NCBI RefSeq assembly: GCF_003991585.1
Contig: NZ_PQSP01000001.1
Location: 248,001-312,000, forward strand
Direction: 5' to 3'
DNA: 64,000 nt
From: Saezia sanguinis
GTDB taxonomy: Bacteria > Pseudomonadota > Gammaproteobacteria > Burkholderiales > Burkholderiaceae_C
Program-made: the position numbers and the translations under genes
The notes under the pieces: model-generated
Seen by the model: only the letters and a program-made list of their open reading frames with translations
What the model was told of the DNA's origin: nothing
Database searches by the model: none
Shown here: in pieces, positions 1-7,759 of the stretch
How the letters are laid out: each line of letters starts with the position of its first letter
Position numbering within the stretch: the first letter of the stretch is position 1

Positions 1-779
1 GCCGAGATTTCCGGCCAGCCCAGGTGAAAGATATAAAACTCGTTTTCCCGCCCGGCTCTTTTTGCCTCGATATACATGCGAATCAGCATGTCAGCATCAC
101 CCTTGGGATCAATGAAAATCGTTGTCTCTCCGCGCCGGATATCCTGTGTTACAAAAAGCTCGCCCAGCCGGGTTTTGCCAACGCGAGTTGTACCCAATAC
201 CAGCGTATGCCCGACACGCTCACCCAGCGGCAGTGTCACATCGACTTCATTGGGTTCAATGCCATGCAAGCGGGGCATACCACCAACGGGCGGCAATGGC
301 CTGACCGGGTTCAGTGGATTGTCCCAGCGGGTAACCTTTGCCAGCCAGGCAATGTATTTCGGTGAAAACTCCAGCCTTGCTTCAAAGCGCCTGGCACCAT
401 ACCAATAGACAGGCATTTCCACATATTTGCGAAATTCCGGTTTGTAAGTCTGTGTCAGGCGATGCGTGTGTTGTTGTCCCCATTGAAACCCCCGACCAAT
501 AAACAACCGCTGGTTGCTCACAGGAATTTGCCTGCTGGTGACAGCGTATTTGGGTAGACGGCGAATATTGCGCCGGTAGCGTAGAATGACCCAGGCATCA
601 CGAAGCCGGATGCCCGCAAATGTCAGCAGCAAAGCGGCAGCGGTAACGCCAAAAGCAGGGGAGAGTGCCAGTGCCCAGGGTGCGGCAATACACAGAAATG
701 CCGCACAGATACAGACCGCTACCGTATAAAGTTCGACTGCTGGCCGCAGCAAGACTTCAATTGACTGATCCTGCGCCAT
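1..779 (-). CDS. traD: TraD-type conjugative coupling ATPase (PFL_4696-like), N-terminal part
   Basis: Type IV coupling protein expected to hand the relaxosome to the conjugation channel at the inner membrane. The reading frame starts at ATG 779-777 and runs off the left edge of the window, so only about 260 N-terminal residues are seen. Two hydrophobic segments (about residues 15-35 and 40-60) are followed by a cytoplasmic part with a Walker A motif, GTTRVGKT, near residue 197, then FIDPKGDAD. It lies 4 bp after the PFL_4695-type gene, the order known for SXT/PFGI-1-type ICEs. The family call is firm; the C-terminal half, including Walker B, is not visible. Confidence 0.88.
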   Translation of the reverse strand, partial: MAQDQSIEVLLRPAVELYTVAVCICAAFLCIAAPWALALSPAFGVTAAALLLTFAGIRLRDAWVILRYRRNIRRLPKYAVTSRQIPVSNQRLFIGRGFQWGQQHTHRLTQTYKPEFRKYVEMPVYWYGARRFEARLEFSPKYIAWLAKVTRWDNPLNPVRPLPPVGGMPRLHGIEPNEVDVTLPLGERVGHTLVLGTTRVGKTRLGELFVTQDIRRGETTIFIDPKGDADMLIRMYIEAKRAGRENEFYIFHLGWPEIS

Positions 780-783
780 ATTT

Positions 784-1326
784 CTATTGCTCGATGCCGG
801 TTGCAGTGATCAGCACCGGATAGTGTTTCAACTGCAAGCGGGCTGCCAGATCGTCACCAGGGGTAGGGGAAAGCGTGATTTCTGGAGCCAGTTGGCGCAG
901 TTGGTCCAGACTGTCCATGGAGTCCACATTGACCACCAGACCGAATGCTCCCATTTCACGCAAAATGCTTCTACGCTCTTTCAGCCACTTTCGGGAGAGT
1001 TCATCATCGCCAATCAAAAAAAATGGCAACAGACCGGGCGCATTGATTATTCGGGGAGCAACCGGCCCAGGTGTCAGGCGCTTGGAGCTTATCGGCAACA
1101 CGAAGGATTCGTCCTGTTGGGAAACCTGTGACGGTTGGTGCAAGGCTGCAGGTGTAGGTGAAAGTTCAAGTGCAGATGAAAGCGCAGATGCATTGGGCAC
1201 AATGCCGATGGCATCGAAATATGGTGAGGTAGACCTGCCGCCGTAGTCTTCAATAACGGTCAATGATTGGGCATTAATGCAGGTTATGGGACATAGTAGC
1301 AAAAGTGACAGATAAAAGTGTTTCAT
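784..1326 (-). CDS. ICE protein of the PFL_4695 family (TIGR03765)
   Basis: Secreted or membrane-anchored conjugation accessory protein of 180 aa with an N-terminal signal-like segment (MKHFYLSLLLLCPITC). No enzymatic role is known for this family. The call rests on its position between the transglycosylase gene and traD, the order known for PFL_4693-4696, and on the GRSTSPYFDAIG region after the signal peptide. The start codon overlaps the stop of the upstream gene as ATGA, implying translational coupling. Confidence 0.78.
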   Translation of the reverse strand: MKHFYLSLLLLCPITCINAQSLTVIEDYGGRSTSPYFDAIGIVPNASALSSALELSPTPAALHQPSQVSQQDESFVLPISSKRLTPGPVAPRIINAPGLLPFFLIGDDELSRKWLKERRSILREMGAFGLVVNVDSMDSLDQLRQLAPEITLSPTPGDDLAARLQLKHYPVLITATGIEQ

Positions 1327-1907
1327 TTCAGTGCGACCAGTTGTTTGGATGGAAAAGATTGGCGTTGAGGTAGCTGTTGCGGTAGTAATCGGGCATAGTG
1401 CCTTTGAACGGCCACACGGTACCGCGCAGCGGCAGCCCCGTTGGCAGGGGAGTGATATTTGCCCATCGTGATGAGCCAGTCCTGACCGGGGCGGTGTTGT
1501 TCCGTCAGTATTTGCCCAGCGAGTGTCAGGTTCACATAGGGATCAAGCAAATCACACGGTTTCCCGACTCTGTGAGAGTGATAGCCCACATTAATCTGTC
1601 CAAGGCCCACATCGATACGTTTGGCGGATGTGGTTTTAAGGGCCGCAGTCAATCTGGTGCAGGCAGCCTCCTGTGTATCAAAGTAATATCCCTGGCCTGA
1701 AATATTGAGTGTCCAGGGCCATGGACGATGTTTCCCATTGATGGATCTGCCGCTTTCCTGCAAGGCGATAGCATAAAGCACCGTTGCAGGAATCTCGGAA
1801 TAAGCAGCTGCGATCTGATATGCCGGAGGTGGGATTTCTTGTGCTTTGGCATTTTGAATACCTGTTCCAAGGGCATGCAGCAGTAAAAGAAAGAGGATGA
1901 CTTTCAT
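1323..1907 (-). CDS. Lytic transglycosylase of the conjugation machinery (PFL_4694-like)
   Basis: Probable periplasmic SLT-fold peptidoglycan hydrolase that locally opens the cell wall for the transfer apparatus. A signal peptide (MKVILFLLLLHALGTG) is followed by VLYAIALQESGRS, where the E of QESG fits the catalytic glutamate, and by DVGLGQINVGYH, the usual second motif. I start it at ATG 1907, which overlaps the upstream stop as ATGA; an in-frame ATG at 1919 would lie deeper in the upstream gene. Length is 194 aa, normal for ICE transglycosylases. Confidence 0.85.
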   Translation of the reverse strand: MKVILFLLLLHALGTGIQNAKAQEIPPPAYQIAAAYSEIPATVLYAIALQESGRSINGKHRPWPWTLNISGQGYYFDTQEAACTRLTAALKTTSAKRIDVGLGQINVGYHSHRVGKPCDLLDPYVNLTLAGQILTEQHRPGQDWLITMGKYHSPANGAAAARYRVAVQRHYARLLPQQLPQRQSFPSKQLVALK

Positions 1908-2623
1908 TGACGTACCCATATTCCTTGAACATTTCTCACCACGGCAGGCAGTTCACCGCCGACATCAAGCAGCTGCCAGCGTCCTGCGTCGTGATTGAGC
2001 GTGATGGTGCCTGAGCGCACCCTGGCAGCGTCAATACCTACTTTGGATGCCCAGCGGCGTACTGTGGTGTCATTCCCTCGGCTGTCGATCAGGTAGACAT
2101 CAAAAGACTGGCCTCTTGCCTGAAGGCGTTTGACCTGCTGGTCGCAGGGCGGGCAGTTTTCTTTGACAAAAACAGCCAGGCGTCCATCACCAGTGATGGT
2201 GGTGGCACTGTTGGACAAACCAGTGACTGGCTGTAACGTCGGATACAGTCGTTTCCAGGCGGCATCGTAGGCATGCTGATAGGCGAGTTCTTTTTGTACA
2301 CGAGCGGCTTCTGCCTGTACCTGTTTTTGGGCATAGTAGCGGCGTTCTTCATCAGAACGTGCTTCAATGCCCAATGCAGTAAGCGGATCGATACCCGGAG
2401 AATACAGGCCACGAGGGCCGTCCATCAGTTCTTCGTACCGTTGCCATTCCTCAGGCATGAGTCCCCACTCCTCACCTTTAACCTGTGCTTGAGTGGCCTG
2501 GCTGTTTTGGACGGGGGTAAAATGCTGTTGGATCGGTTGCTGTGAGAGTTGCTGCGCATGGGCCATACTAAAAAAACACAGACCCGTGATAAAGCACAAA
2601 AGTGTTCGCTGCAATGTTTTCAT
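1904..2623 (-). CDS. ICE protein of the PFL_4693 family (TIGR03759) with thioredoxin-like CPPC motif
   Basis: Exported protein (signal peptide through about residue 23, ending AHAQ). The C-terminal half carries VFVKENCPPCDQQVKRL, a thioredoxin-like Cys-Pro-Pro-Cys motif, which suggests a redox or disulfide role in assembling the conjugative pore. The middle region is charged and rich in Gln and Glu. Both ends overlap neighbouring genes as ATGA, so the 3309-784 stretch is one coupled operon. Family assignment is from the motif plus gene order. Confidence 0.8.
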   Translation of the reverse strand: MKTLQRTLLCFITGLCFFSMAHAQQLSQQPIQQHFTPVQNSQATQAQVKGEEWGLMPEEWQRYEELMDGPRGLYSPGIDPLTALGIEARSDEERRYYAQKQVQAEAARVQKELAYQHAYDAAWKRLYPTLQPVTGLSNSATTITGDGRLAVFVKENCPPCDQQVKRLQARGQSFDVYLIDSRGNDTTVRRWASKVGIDAARVRSGTITLNHDAGRWQLLDVGGELPAVVRNVQGIWVRQ

Positions 2624-3309
2624 GGGTGTTCTCCCATAGGCACAACCAGTTTATGGATCTGGCCTTGGCTCTCAAAGGTGGCCAGGCGTCCATCAAACTC
2701 CTGCAGCGTCCAGCCATCTACGGTTTCACCAACGCGTATTGGGCGTGCGTTTGATAGCGTAGGAGCTATTTTGGGAGCAACGGAAAGTAACCGCTCGCCG
2801 CCTTTGAGTTCTGAGCCGATGAGCAGGAATGACGGGGCGCTCGGGTTTTGTGGCTTGAGCGTGTTTCGCGATGTTCTTGGCGGTGTTGCTTTTTGAGCAG
2901 GAGGTGTTTGCTGTTTTTTCGATAACTGCATGATTTGCTCATCGAGTTTGTCCAGTCTTTCATGAAATGTCGCAAGATCGGGCGGATCATTTTGCAGGCG
3001 TGATTGAATGTCTGCAAAACGCTGATCAACCAAACGTGAGAGATCCTGCAGTTGGGACGCAGTAATTGCCTGCTCGTCGCTGAGGTTGACGATAATACTT
3101 TCCAGCTGCTCGGTGAAATCGATCAGCCGTGTTTGCAGTGACTGGATCAGTGCAGTGTTTTGTTGGTCATTGGTTGCGTGCTCAAGTGCAGTCATCTGAC
3201 CTTTGTGGATGAAATGTGAAATACTGAGCACAAGCAACCAGGCGAGAGTGATCGCAAAAAACACATAATGCAGTTTGGAAGGTTTTTTGAGTTCAGGCAG
3301 TATGGTCAT
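2620..3309 (-). CDS. Membrane-anchored coiled-coil protein of the ICE transfer operon
   Basis: 229 aa. One N-terminal transmembrane helix (about residues 15-32) follows a short cytoplasmic tail. A Gln- and Leu-rich coiled coil (about 35-120), a Pro/Thr linker and a compact C-terminal domain beginning near PSFLLIGSELKGGERLL follow. The layout resembles PilP-like or inner-membrane scaffold proteins of type IV pilus and transfer systems, but I cannot place it in a named family. Its stop overlaps the next start (ATGA), and its own start overlaps the pilL stop by one base. Confidence 0.7.
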   Translation of the reverse strand: MTILPELKKPSKLHYVFFAITLAWLLVLSISHFIHKGQMTALEHATNDQQNTALIQSLQTRLIDFTEQLESIIVNLSDEQAITASQLQDLSRLVDQRFADIQSRLQNDPPDLATFHERLDKLDEQIMQLSKKQQTPPAQKATPPRTSRNTLKPQNPSAPSFLLIGSELKGGERLLSVAPKIAPTLSNARPIRVGETVDGWTLQEFDGRLATFESQGQIHKLVVPMGEHP

Positions 3310-3827
3310 TACACGCTCTCCGTTTTTTCATTTTTAACATTCGGGTTATTAAACCGTGACACAAAGCACACCTGCCTGGTTGTCTCATTGACTTGTAGTG
3401 TCCAGGCGGGACCGGCCAGCACCATGAGCGCGTCTCGTAACTGCATCGGCCCTAAATGGGCGTGTACAAGCGGTAGCAGCAGCGCGTCAAAAGTATTAAG
3501 GGTGTCGCACATCTGGTAGCCTGAGCGCTGCAGCACATAACGCATTGCCTGGCCTACAGTGGTATCGGTCATGCCTTGGGATAGCGGAAACGATACATCG
3601 ATAACCTGCGCCATCAGATCGCGTTGTCCTTGTTCTGGCATAACTTCCACTAGCGTATATCGTCCATAACGGACAACCTGTACAGGGGCAGCATCCAGAT
3701 ACGGACGAGATTTATCCGTTTTTGCTGTTATAGCCGGTGGGCTTGTCTGGCATGCCGAGAGGAAAAGGATGAGCAGCATTGTAAAAAGGCATGCTGCCGG
3801 TTTGAAAAAAGGATAAATGCGGATCAC
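3309..3827 (-). CDS. pilL: PilL N-terminal domain lipoprotein (TIGR03748-like)
   Basis: Outer-membrane lipoprotein of the ICE type IV pilus/transfer locus. The signal peptide ends in the lipobox FLSAC at about residue 26. The family signature VVRYGRYTLVEVMPEQGQRD is followed by a secretin-like N domain. I use GTG 3827 as start, preceded by GGGAGC. It is first gene of the operon running to traD. At 172 aa it is the short, N-domain-only form. Confidence 0.8.
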   Translation of the reverse strand: MIRIYPFFKPAACLFTMLLILFLSACQTSPPAITAKTDKSRPYLDAAPVQVVRYGRYTLVEVMPEQGQRDLMAQVIDVSFPLSQGMTDTTVGQAMRYVLQRSGYQMCDTLNTFDALLLPLVHAHLGPMQLRDALMVLAGPAWTLQVNETTRQVCFVSRFNNPNVKNEKTESV

Positions 3828-4050
3828 TGTTTTGCTCCCATTGAATAAAAACCATGAGTGATCTTTACAAACCAGTGGAGTTGGCGGGGAAATAAAGCAA
3901 AATAGAAATATGCTGATTTCTTTTTGGAATGATTTTTTTTGCCTAAATATGAAGCAATGTACCGGGTAAACTGTTTATCCAGGAAGTTGTGCCATATACA
4001 ATGTTGTTTTATGCATGTTATGCACAAAAAATGTGGATAACTTCCCGCAA
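3828..4050. other. AT-rich intergenic region with an inverted pair of DnaA-box matches
   Basis: About 220 bp without a credible gene, clearly more AT-rich than its flanks. It contains TTATGCACA (4018-4026, plus strand) and TTATCCACA (4032-4040, minus strand). Both fit the TTATNCACA DnaA-box consensus exactly, in inverted orientation and 5 bp apart. An imperfect palindrome GGGTAAACTGTTTATCC lies at 3964-3980. The region also presumably holds the promoter of the pilL-traD operon. A replication role is inference. Confidence 0.45.
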
Positions 4051-4052
4051 AG

Positions 4053-4075
4053 AAAAACCCCGGCATAAGCCGGGG
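4053..4075 (-). terminator. Intrinsic terminator of accessory unit 4
   Basis: Stem CCCCGGC/GCCGGGG with a 4-nt loop, followed on the minus strand by TTTTTC. It lies directly after the stop of the 4084-4734 gene. Confidence 0.85.
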
Positions 4076-4083
4076 GAGGGTGA

Positions 4084-4734
4084 TTAGGTGGATGACAGTT
4101 CGAAGGATTCGTATAACAATGACTCTCCATCATAGCATTGTGATTGAACCAGTACTGTATTGCGAATTGGGCTTACTGGCAGTACAAGACTGACATCATC
4201 GGTTCCGCTCCGCCACCCGGTCAGTACCCTGGCTTTATGGCAGGCAGTTTCATTGTCAAACCAGACAGTGTACGTGCCGTAGGTAAAATGCAGATCAGTA
4301 ATTTTCTCCAGTGTCAGCTCTCGTATATGCCCAGGAAAACCCTTGCCATAGAGATCGTCCATTTTAAGACTCATTTTCAGGAGGCGATGCTCCTGGTGTT
4401 CAATATTGAAGTCGCCATAATAGACCATCTGGTTTAACTCACGGTTATAGCAACCCAGCAGATCATCCCTGCTGTCAAGAAAATGTGTCTGCAAACAGTT
4501 ATCAGATGTGCCAAAAGGCGGCATGCTGATAATTGCCCAGCCGGTTTCACAACTGGCCTGAACAAGCTGTTCGGGTGAAACGTAAAACAAATGCAGATTG
4601 TCGCGCTGATAACGCACTGAAAGGATATCTTTTAAACGTGGGCCTTGTGAGCCCCAGCCATCGCCTTTGAGATAAGACTGTTTTTGATCCTGATCCCAGG
4701 TTCGGCCATGGAAGATGTTCATATAAAGTGACAT
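4084..4734 (-). CDS. ICE accessory protein, paralogue of the upstream gene
   Basis: 216 aa, not recognised. Start ATG 4734 (MSLYMNIFHG) is chosen because AAGGAG stands 9-13 bases ahead; an ORF open to 4842 would run through the structured leader. It shares a plan with the product of 4823-5467: MSL-NIF/DFFH start, a TGW motif, a terminal F-G-Y-FD block and C-terminal ESFEL/NNFEL. The two are therefore diverged tandem duplicates. No catalytic motif, signal peptide or membrane segment is visible. It is the last gene of accessory unit 4. Confidence 0.65.
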   Translation of the reverse strand: MSLYMNIFHGRTWDQDQKQSYLKGDGWGSQGPRLKDILSVRYQRDNLHLFYVSPEQLVQASCETGWAIISMPPFGTSDNCLQTHFLDSRDDLLGCYNRELNQMVYYGDFNIEHQEHRLLKMSLKMDDLYGKGFPGHIRELTLEKITDLHFTYGTYTVWFDNETACHKARVLTGWRSGTDDVSLVLPVSPIRNTVLVQSQCYDGESLLYESFELSST

Positions 4735-4737
4735 AAT

Positions 4738-4811
4738 GTGTTTGCTCCTTATTAAAGAAATACGGGGCAAACATCCCATCAGGGTGTTTACCCTGCGGGG
4801 AATAAAAAAGT
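4738..4811 (-). promoter_or_regulatory. Structured translational leader of the 4084-4734 gene
   Basis: Read on the minus strand, an outer TCCC/GGGA bracket encloses the hairpin CAGGGT-AAAC-ACCCTG. A second hairpin follows, GTTTGC...GCAAAC plus CC/GG, which places the Shine-Dalgarno AAGGAG in the 3' side of its stem. The same plan with different stem sequences occurs before 8401 and 9877, and in part before 5935. Confidence 0.5.
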
Positions 4812-4822
4812 TATGGGCTATT

Positions 4823-5467
4823 TCACTGAGAAATGAGCTCAAAATTGTTGTATAAAACCTCTACATCATCACGAAATACGCTGATCTGGCATTGTTTCGT
4901 ACTCCAGGTACGGGTTTCAGGAAGGTATACCCTGAAATGTTTTTCAATGTCAGTTTCCCAGCCCGTTTGCTGTTGGCATTTTTGAAATGCCTTGATATCG
5001 TCAAATTCCAGATAGTAAGAACCAAGATGGAATTTCAGCGCAAAGATGTTTTCAATTGTGATAACGCTGGAGTTTTCACAACATTTCTGATTTGTGCAGT
5101 CTGTAAACAGCCGCATGCGTAATTTCTGCCCTGCATTTTGATGGGATAGACAAAATACAGGACTGTTCACGATTTGTCTTTTGAACGAATCAATCAGAGC
5201 AATCAATTTGTGCAGCTTTTGATGATATATGAATGAGAGATATATAAACCCGTGCCAATGATTACCTGTTCCGTTTTCGATAGGCAACCATCCGGTTTTT
5301 TCATGAGCAAGTGTGAGTGCATCATCACTTTTAAAATGAAGCGATATATCACCATTTTGATATTTGGTAGCACCAATGTTACAAACGGTTAGCTTTTCAG
5401 GACGAATAAACTTTCCAGCTGTAGCTGGGTTTTGAAAAGTATGAAAAAAATCAATATTTAAAGACAT
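4823..5467 (-). CDS. ICE accessory protein, paralogue of the downstream gene
   Basis: 214 aa, not recognised. Of two adjacent ATGs, 5467 (MSLNIDFFH) has better spacing from AGGAG. It resembles the 4084-4734 product most clearly over the last 70 residues (FHLGSYYLEFDD; QQTGWETD; VLYNNFELI). It is Cys-rich in the middle (CTNQKCCE). A small hairpin GGTCGC-TTTT-GCGACC lies 24 bp upstream of the start. It is AT-rich relative to the ICE backbone. Confidence 0.62.
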   Translation of the reverse strand: MSLNIDFFHTFQNPATAGKFIRPEKLTVCNIGATKYQNGDISLHFKSDDALTLAHEKTGWLPIENGTGNHWHGFIYLSFIYHQKLHKLIALIDSFKRQIVNSPVFCLSHQNAGQKLRMRLFTDCTNQKCCENSSVITIENIFALKFHLGSYYLEFDDIKAFQKCQQQTGWETDIEKHFRVYLPETRTWSTKQCQISVFRDDVEVLYNNFELISQ

Positions 5468-5533
5468 CATAATCTCCTGATAATGAAAATAGGGTCGCAA
5501 AAGCGACCAGTGAATGAATAAAATCTCTTTGAT

Positions 5534-5935
5534 TTACATGGCAAATGAACACAAAGTTTTTGGTGTTTCACAATGTTGTGCGTGAAACAACCGGACTTTG
5601 TTTCGCCACTCATGAGATGCAGTTGGAACTTTGTCCAGATATGACAAAGGGCACGAATAGTAAGAAGGATGAAACGCTTCTTCGATCTGTTGATATCCCC
5701 AATGAGCATCAACATGCTCAATCAGATTGCCGACAATGATCTTTTTTGATTCGCCTGCAGCAAGGTGCCACAAGGGAGAATCATTTCTGGCTGTTACCTG
5801 ATTGATTGACCAAAATAGACCACCAACAACGGGCGTGAAATCAAGAACACAGATATCAACATTCGCTGTCTTTTTGGGCTGTAGCAGTTCATGCACAACT
5901 TCAGCCGTACTGGTTGCAAATAAAATCCAATTCAT
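5534..5935 (-). CDS. ICE accessory protein, first gene of unit 4
   Basis: 133 aa, not recognised. ATG 5935 (MNWILFATSTAEVV) follows GGAGAACGATTCCC and is preferred. The frame stays open to 6151, but that extension would cover the conserved RNA-like leader. The product looks cytoplasmic, with Trp/His-rich stretches (DAHWGYQQIEEAFHP) and no recognisable motif. Confidence 0.6.
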   Translation of the reverse strand: MNWILFATSTAEVVHELLQPKKTANVDICVLDFTPVVGGLFWSINQVTARNDSPLWHLAAGESKKIIVGNLIEHVDAHWGYQQIEEAFHPSYYSCPLSYLDKVPTASHEWRNKVRLFHAQHCETPKTLCSFAM

Positions 5936-6095
5936 GGGAATCGTTCTCCATATATAAATGGCGGGGATATTTCCCTGGCAGGGAGATATCCCTGCCGGGT
6001 TGTGAATTAATTGAAAAAATGCATCAGCCTGGGTGAACCAGACCGCAACCTTAAAGATGTCGATTGCCTGGGCAGTTGCTGACGACGTCAGCTGA
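5936..6095 (-). ncRNA. Two-hairpin core leader plus SD leader, unit 4
   Basis: On the minus strand, hairpin 1 is GCTGAC-GTC-GTCAGC (6092-6078). The conserved linker AACTGCCCAG and hairpin 2 (GCAATC...GGTTGC, 6067-6045) follow. The fourth pair of hairpin 2 is A-U here and G-C in the other three copies, and its fifth is a U-G wobble. A long hairpin GGCAGGGA-TATC-TCCCTGCC then precedes the gene. See the copies at 8592, 9981 and 11351. Confidence 0.6.
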
Positions 6096-6132
6096 ACATG
6101 CTCCAATGATGAGGTGTGCTGGCTTACGGATA

Positions 6133-6165
6133 GAAAAAAAGCCGATTTCAAGTGAAACGGCTTTT
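6133..6165 (-). terminator. Intrinsic terminator of accessory unit 3
   Basis: Stem AAGCCG/CGGCTT extended by GAAA/TTTC with one bulge, followed on the minus strand by a run of seven T. It ends the unit whose last gene is 6197-6508. Confidence 0.8.
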
Positions 6166-6196
6166 AAGTACAAAAGAGGATTAAATCAATGAACCA

Positions 6197-6508
6197 TTAA
6201 TCATCTGGTTTATATATCCAGTCAAGGTCAGCGTGGTACCAGCCAAGGCTGCGTGCTGCTTCAATGAAGTCTGTTGACCACTGTCTACTCGACTGATAGT
6301 CGCTTTTAGACACCAGACAATGAGAGTAGCCATAAACTTTGTTGTATATAAAAACAGCTTCATATAATGAACTTGCTGGCATGTCCAGTTTGTATTCTTT
6401 CTTTAACGACTGAACATGTTTAATGAAATGTGATTCATCTTCAAAAATACTTACCCCACGAGGATATACATTCTCATCAAGCGGGTAAGGGGCAACGATA
6501 ATAGACAT
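6197..6508 (-). CDS. Small ICE accessory protein, paralogue of 8782-9090
   Basis: 103 aa, unknown function. ATG 6508 follows AAAGGAAAACATC, the same spacing and sequence as before the 8782-9090 gene. The two proteins align over their length: IVAPYP versus IIVCTYP near the start, and ...SDYQSSRQW...ARSLGWYH versus ...EEYQKINWW...AHQLGWLH near the end. Each is therefore the third or fourth gene of a separate accessory unit, as expected from duplication of a segment. Confidence 0.62.
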   Translation of the reverse strand: MSIIVAPYPLDENVYPRGVSIFEDESHFIKHVQSLKKEYKLDMPASSLYEAVFIYNKVYGYSHCLVSKSDYQSSRQWSTDFIEAARSLGWYHADLDWIYKPDD

Positions 6509-6616
6509 GATGTTTTCCTTTCTAATAAAAAATTGAATCTTTTGATCCAGTTGAAAAAGCGTACCCATCAACATTGCGCGATAACGCAATATGATCAGTA
6601 CGCCGGTAAAAAAGAA

Positions 6617-7384
6617 TTACCAGTTATAGATAATCAGTTCTTTGGCTTTTTTGACCTGGCCTACCTGTGACCCGCCGACTGTGTAGTCGATCTGGACGCA
6701 TTCGCTTCTGAACGCTGAAAACAGGTCACAAATTTCTGGATGATGATTGATGCTCAGGATGCATTTACCCTGGATGGTTTGCATTATTTCTTTCAAAGCG
6801 ACATACTCGTCCCACGGAAAAGCAACCCCGTATCCTTCTACCTGCCAATAAGGTGGATCGAGATAGAAAAACGTATGAGGACGGTCATACTTCTTGATGC
6901 AGGTTTTCCAGTCCAGATGCTCGATATAGGTTCCCTGCAAACGCAAGTGCGCTAAACTCAGGGACTCTTCAATGCGCAACAGATTAATCGGTGCCCGATC
7001 AGTCGTTGCAGTCCCAAAATTCTGGCTGGACACCTTGGCTCCGAAGGCATGCTTTTGCAGATAATAAAAACGCACCGCCCGTTCAATATCAGTGAGCGAT
7101 TCGACATTGGCGTCTTGAAGCCAATGAAACAACTGGCGACTGCTGAGCATCCACCGAAACGATTTAACGAATTCCTCAAGGTGGCGTTGCACAACCCGAT
7201 ACAGATTGATCAACTCACCGTTGATGTCATTGATAACTTCCGTCTTTGACGGCTCCTTGAGCATATAAATTGCAGCTCCTCCGGCGAATACCTCGACATA
7301 GCATCGATGTTGTGGTATCCGCTGGAGCAAGATGTTGGATAAACGGCGTTTGCCGCCGATCCACGGAACAATGGGTTTGGTCAT
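6617..7384 (-). CDS. D12-class N6-adenine DNA methyltransferase (Dam-like)
   Basis: 255 aa. It transfers methyl from S-adenosylmethionine to adenine N6. Motif I appears as VEVFAGGAAIYM (about residues 30-41) and catalytic motif IV as LDPPY (about 175-179). An IGGKRR N-terminal block (PWIGGKRRLS) is typical of the D12/Dam class. No restriction endonuclease is adjacent, so it is probably an orphan enzyme for self-protection or regulation. The start codon is preceded by GGAGAAGTT, whose SD can pair with AACTTCT just upstream. Confidence 0.9.
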   Translation of the reverse strand: MTKPIVPWIGGKRRLSNILLQRIPQHRCYVEVFAGGAAIYMLKEPSKTEVINDINGELINLYRVVQRHLEEFVKSFRWMLSSRQLFHWLQDANVESLTDIERAVRFYYLQKHAFGAKVSSQNFGTATTDRAPINLLRIEESLSLAHLRLQGTYIEHLDWKTCIKKYDRPHTFFYLDPPYWQVEGYGVAFPWDEYVALKEIMQTIQGKCILSINHHPEICDLFSAFRSECVQIDYTVGGSQVGQVKKAKELIIYNW

Positions 7385-7456
7385 GTTTGAACTTCTCCGA
7401 TAATAAAGAAGTTACTTTCCATGATTACTTCCTCAACTGATATAAAAAAAGCGATC

Positions 7457-7669
7457 CTACTTCTGACGCTTTTTTCTGACGGAATCCTGACCGGCGTTAT
7501 AAGCATCCGTCAGCGCACTTTGAATGCTCCAAACGGGGACCTCATAAAAATCCAGCCCATCAAGACCACGCGACTCCAGTGTTTCAACACGAAAATATTT
7601 TTTTGCAATTTGCAAAATCGTTTTATCCTGATCAGCGCTAACGCTGCTTTGTTTTGATGATTGACTCAT
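7457..7669 (-). CDS. Small DUF6900-like protein
   Basis: 70 aa. The pattern IAKKYFRVETLESRGLDGLD followed by FYEVPVWSI and a TDAYNAG end matches small DUF6900-type proteins common on plasmids and ICEs, as I remember the family; the function is unknown. The start at 7669 has AAAGGATC ahead. It lies between the STY4534-type gene and the methyltransferase in unit 3. Confidence 0.6.
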   Translation of the reverse strand: MSQSSKQSSVSADQDKTILQIAKKYFRVETLESRGLDGLDFYEVPVWSIQSALTDAYNAGQDSVRKKRQK

Positions 7670-7681
7670 AGTTGATCCTTT

Positions 7682-7720
7682 AAAAAGCGGGATTGGCCCT
7701 GAAAATCAGAACCAATCCCG
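7682..7720 (-). terminator. Internal intrinsic terminator in unit 3
   Basis: Nine-pair stem CGGGATTGG/CCAATCCCG followed on the minus strand by CTTTTT. It stands between the 7760-8401 and 7457-7669 genes, so expression of the downstream genes needs read-through, antitermination or a second promoter. Confidence 0.75.
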
Positions 7721-7759
7721 GAGATTACAAAAAATGATGGATTGTGCAATCAATCATTT

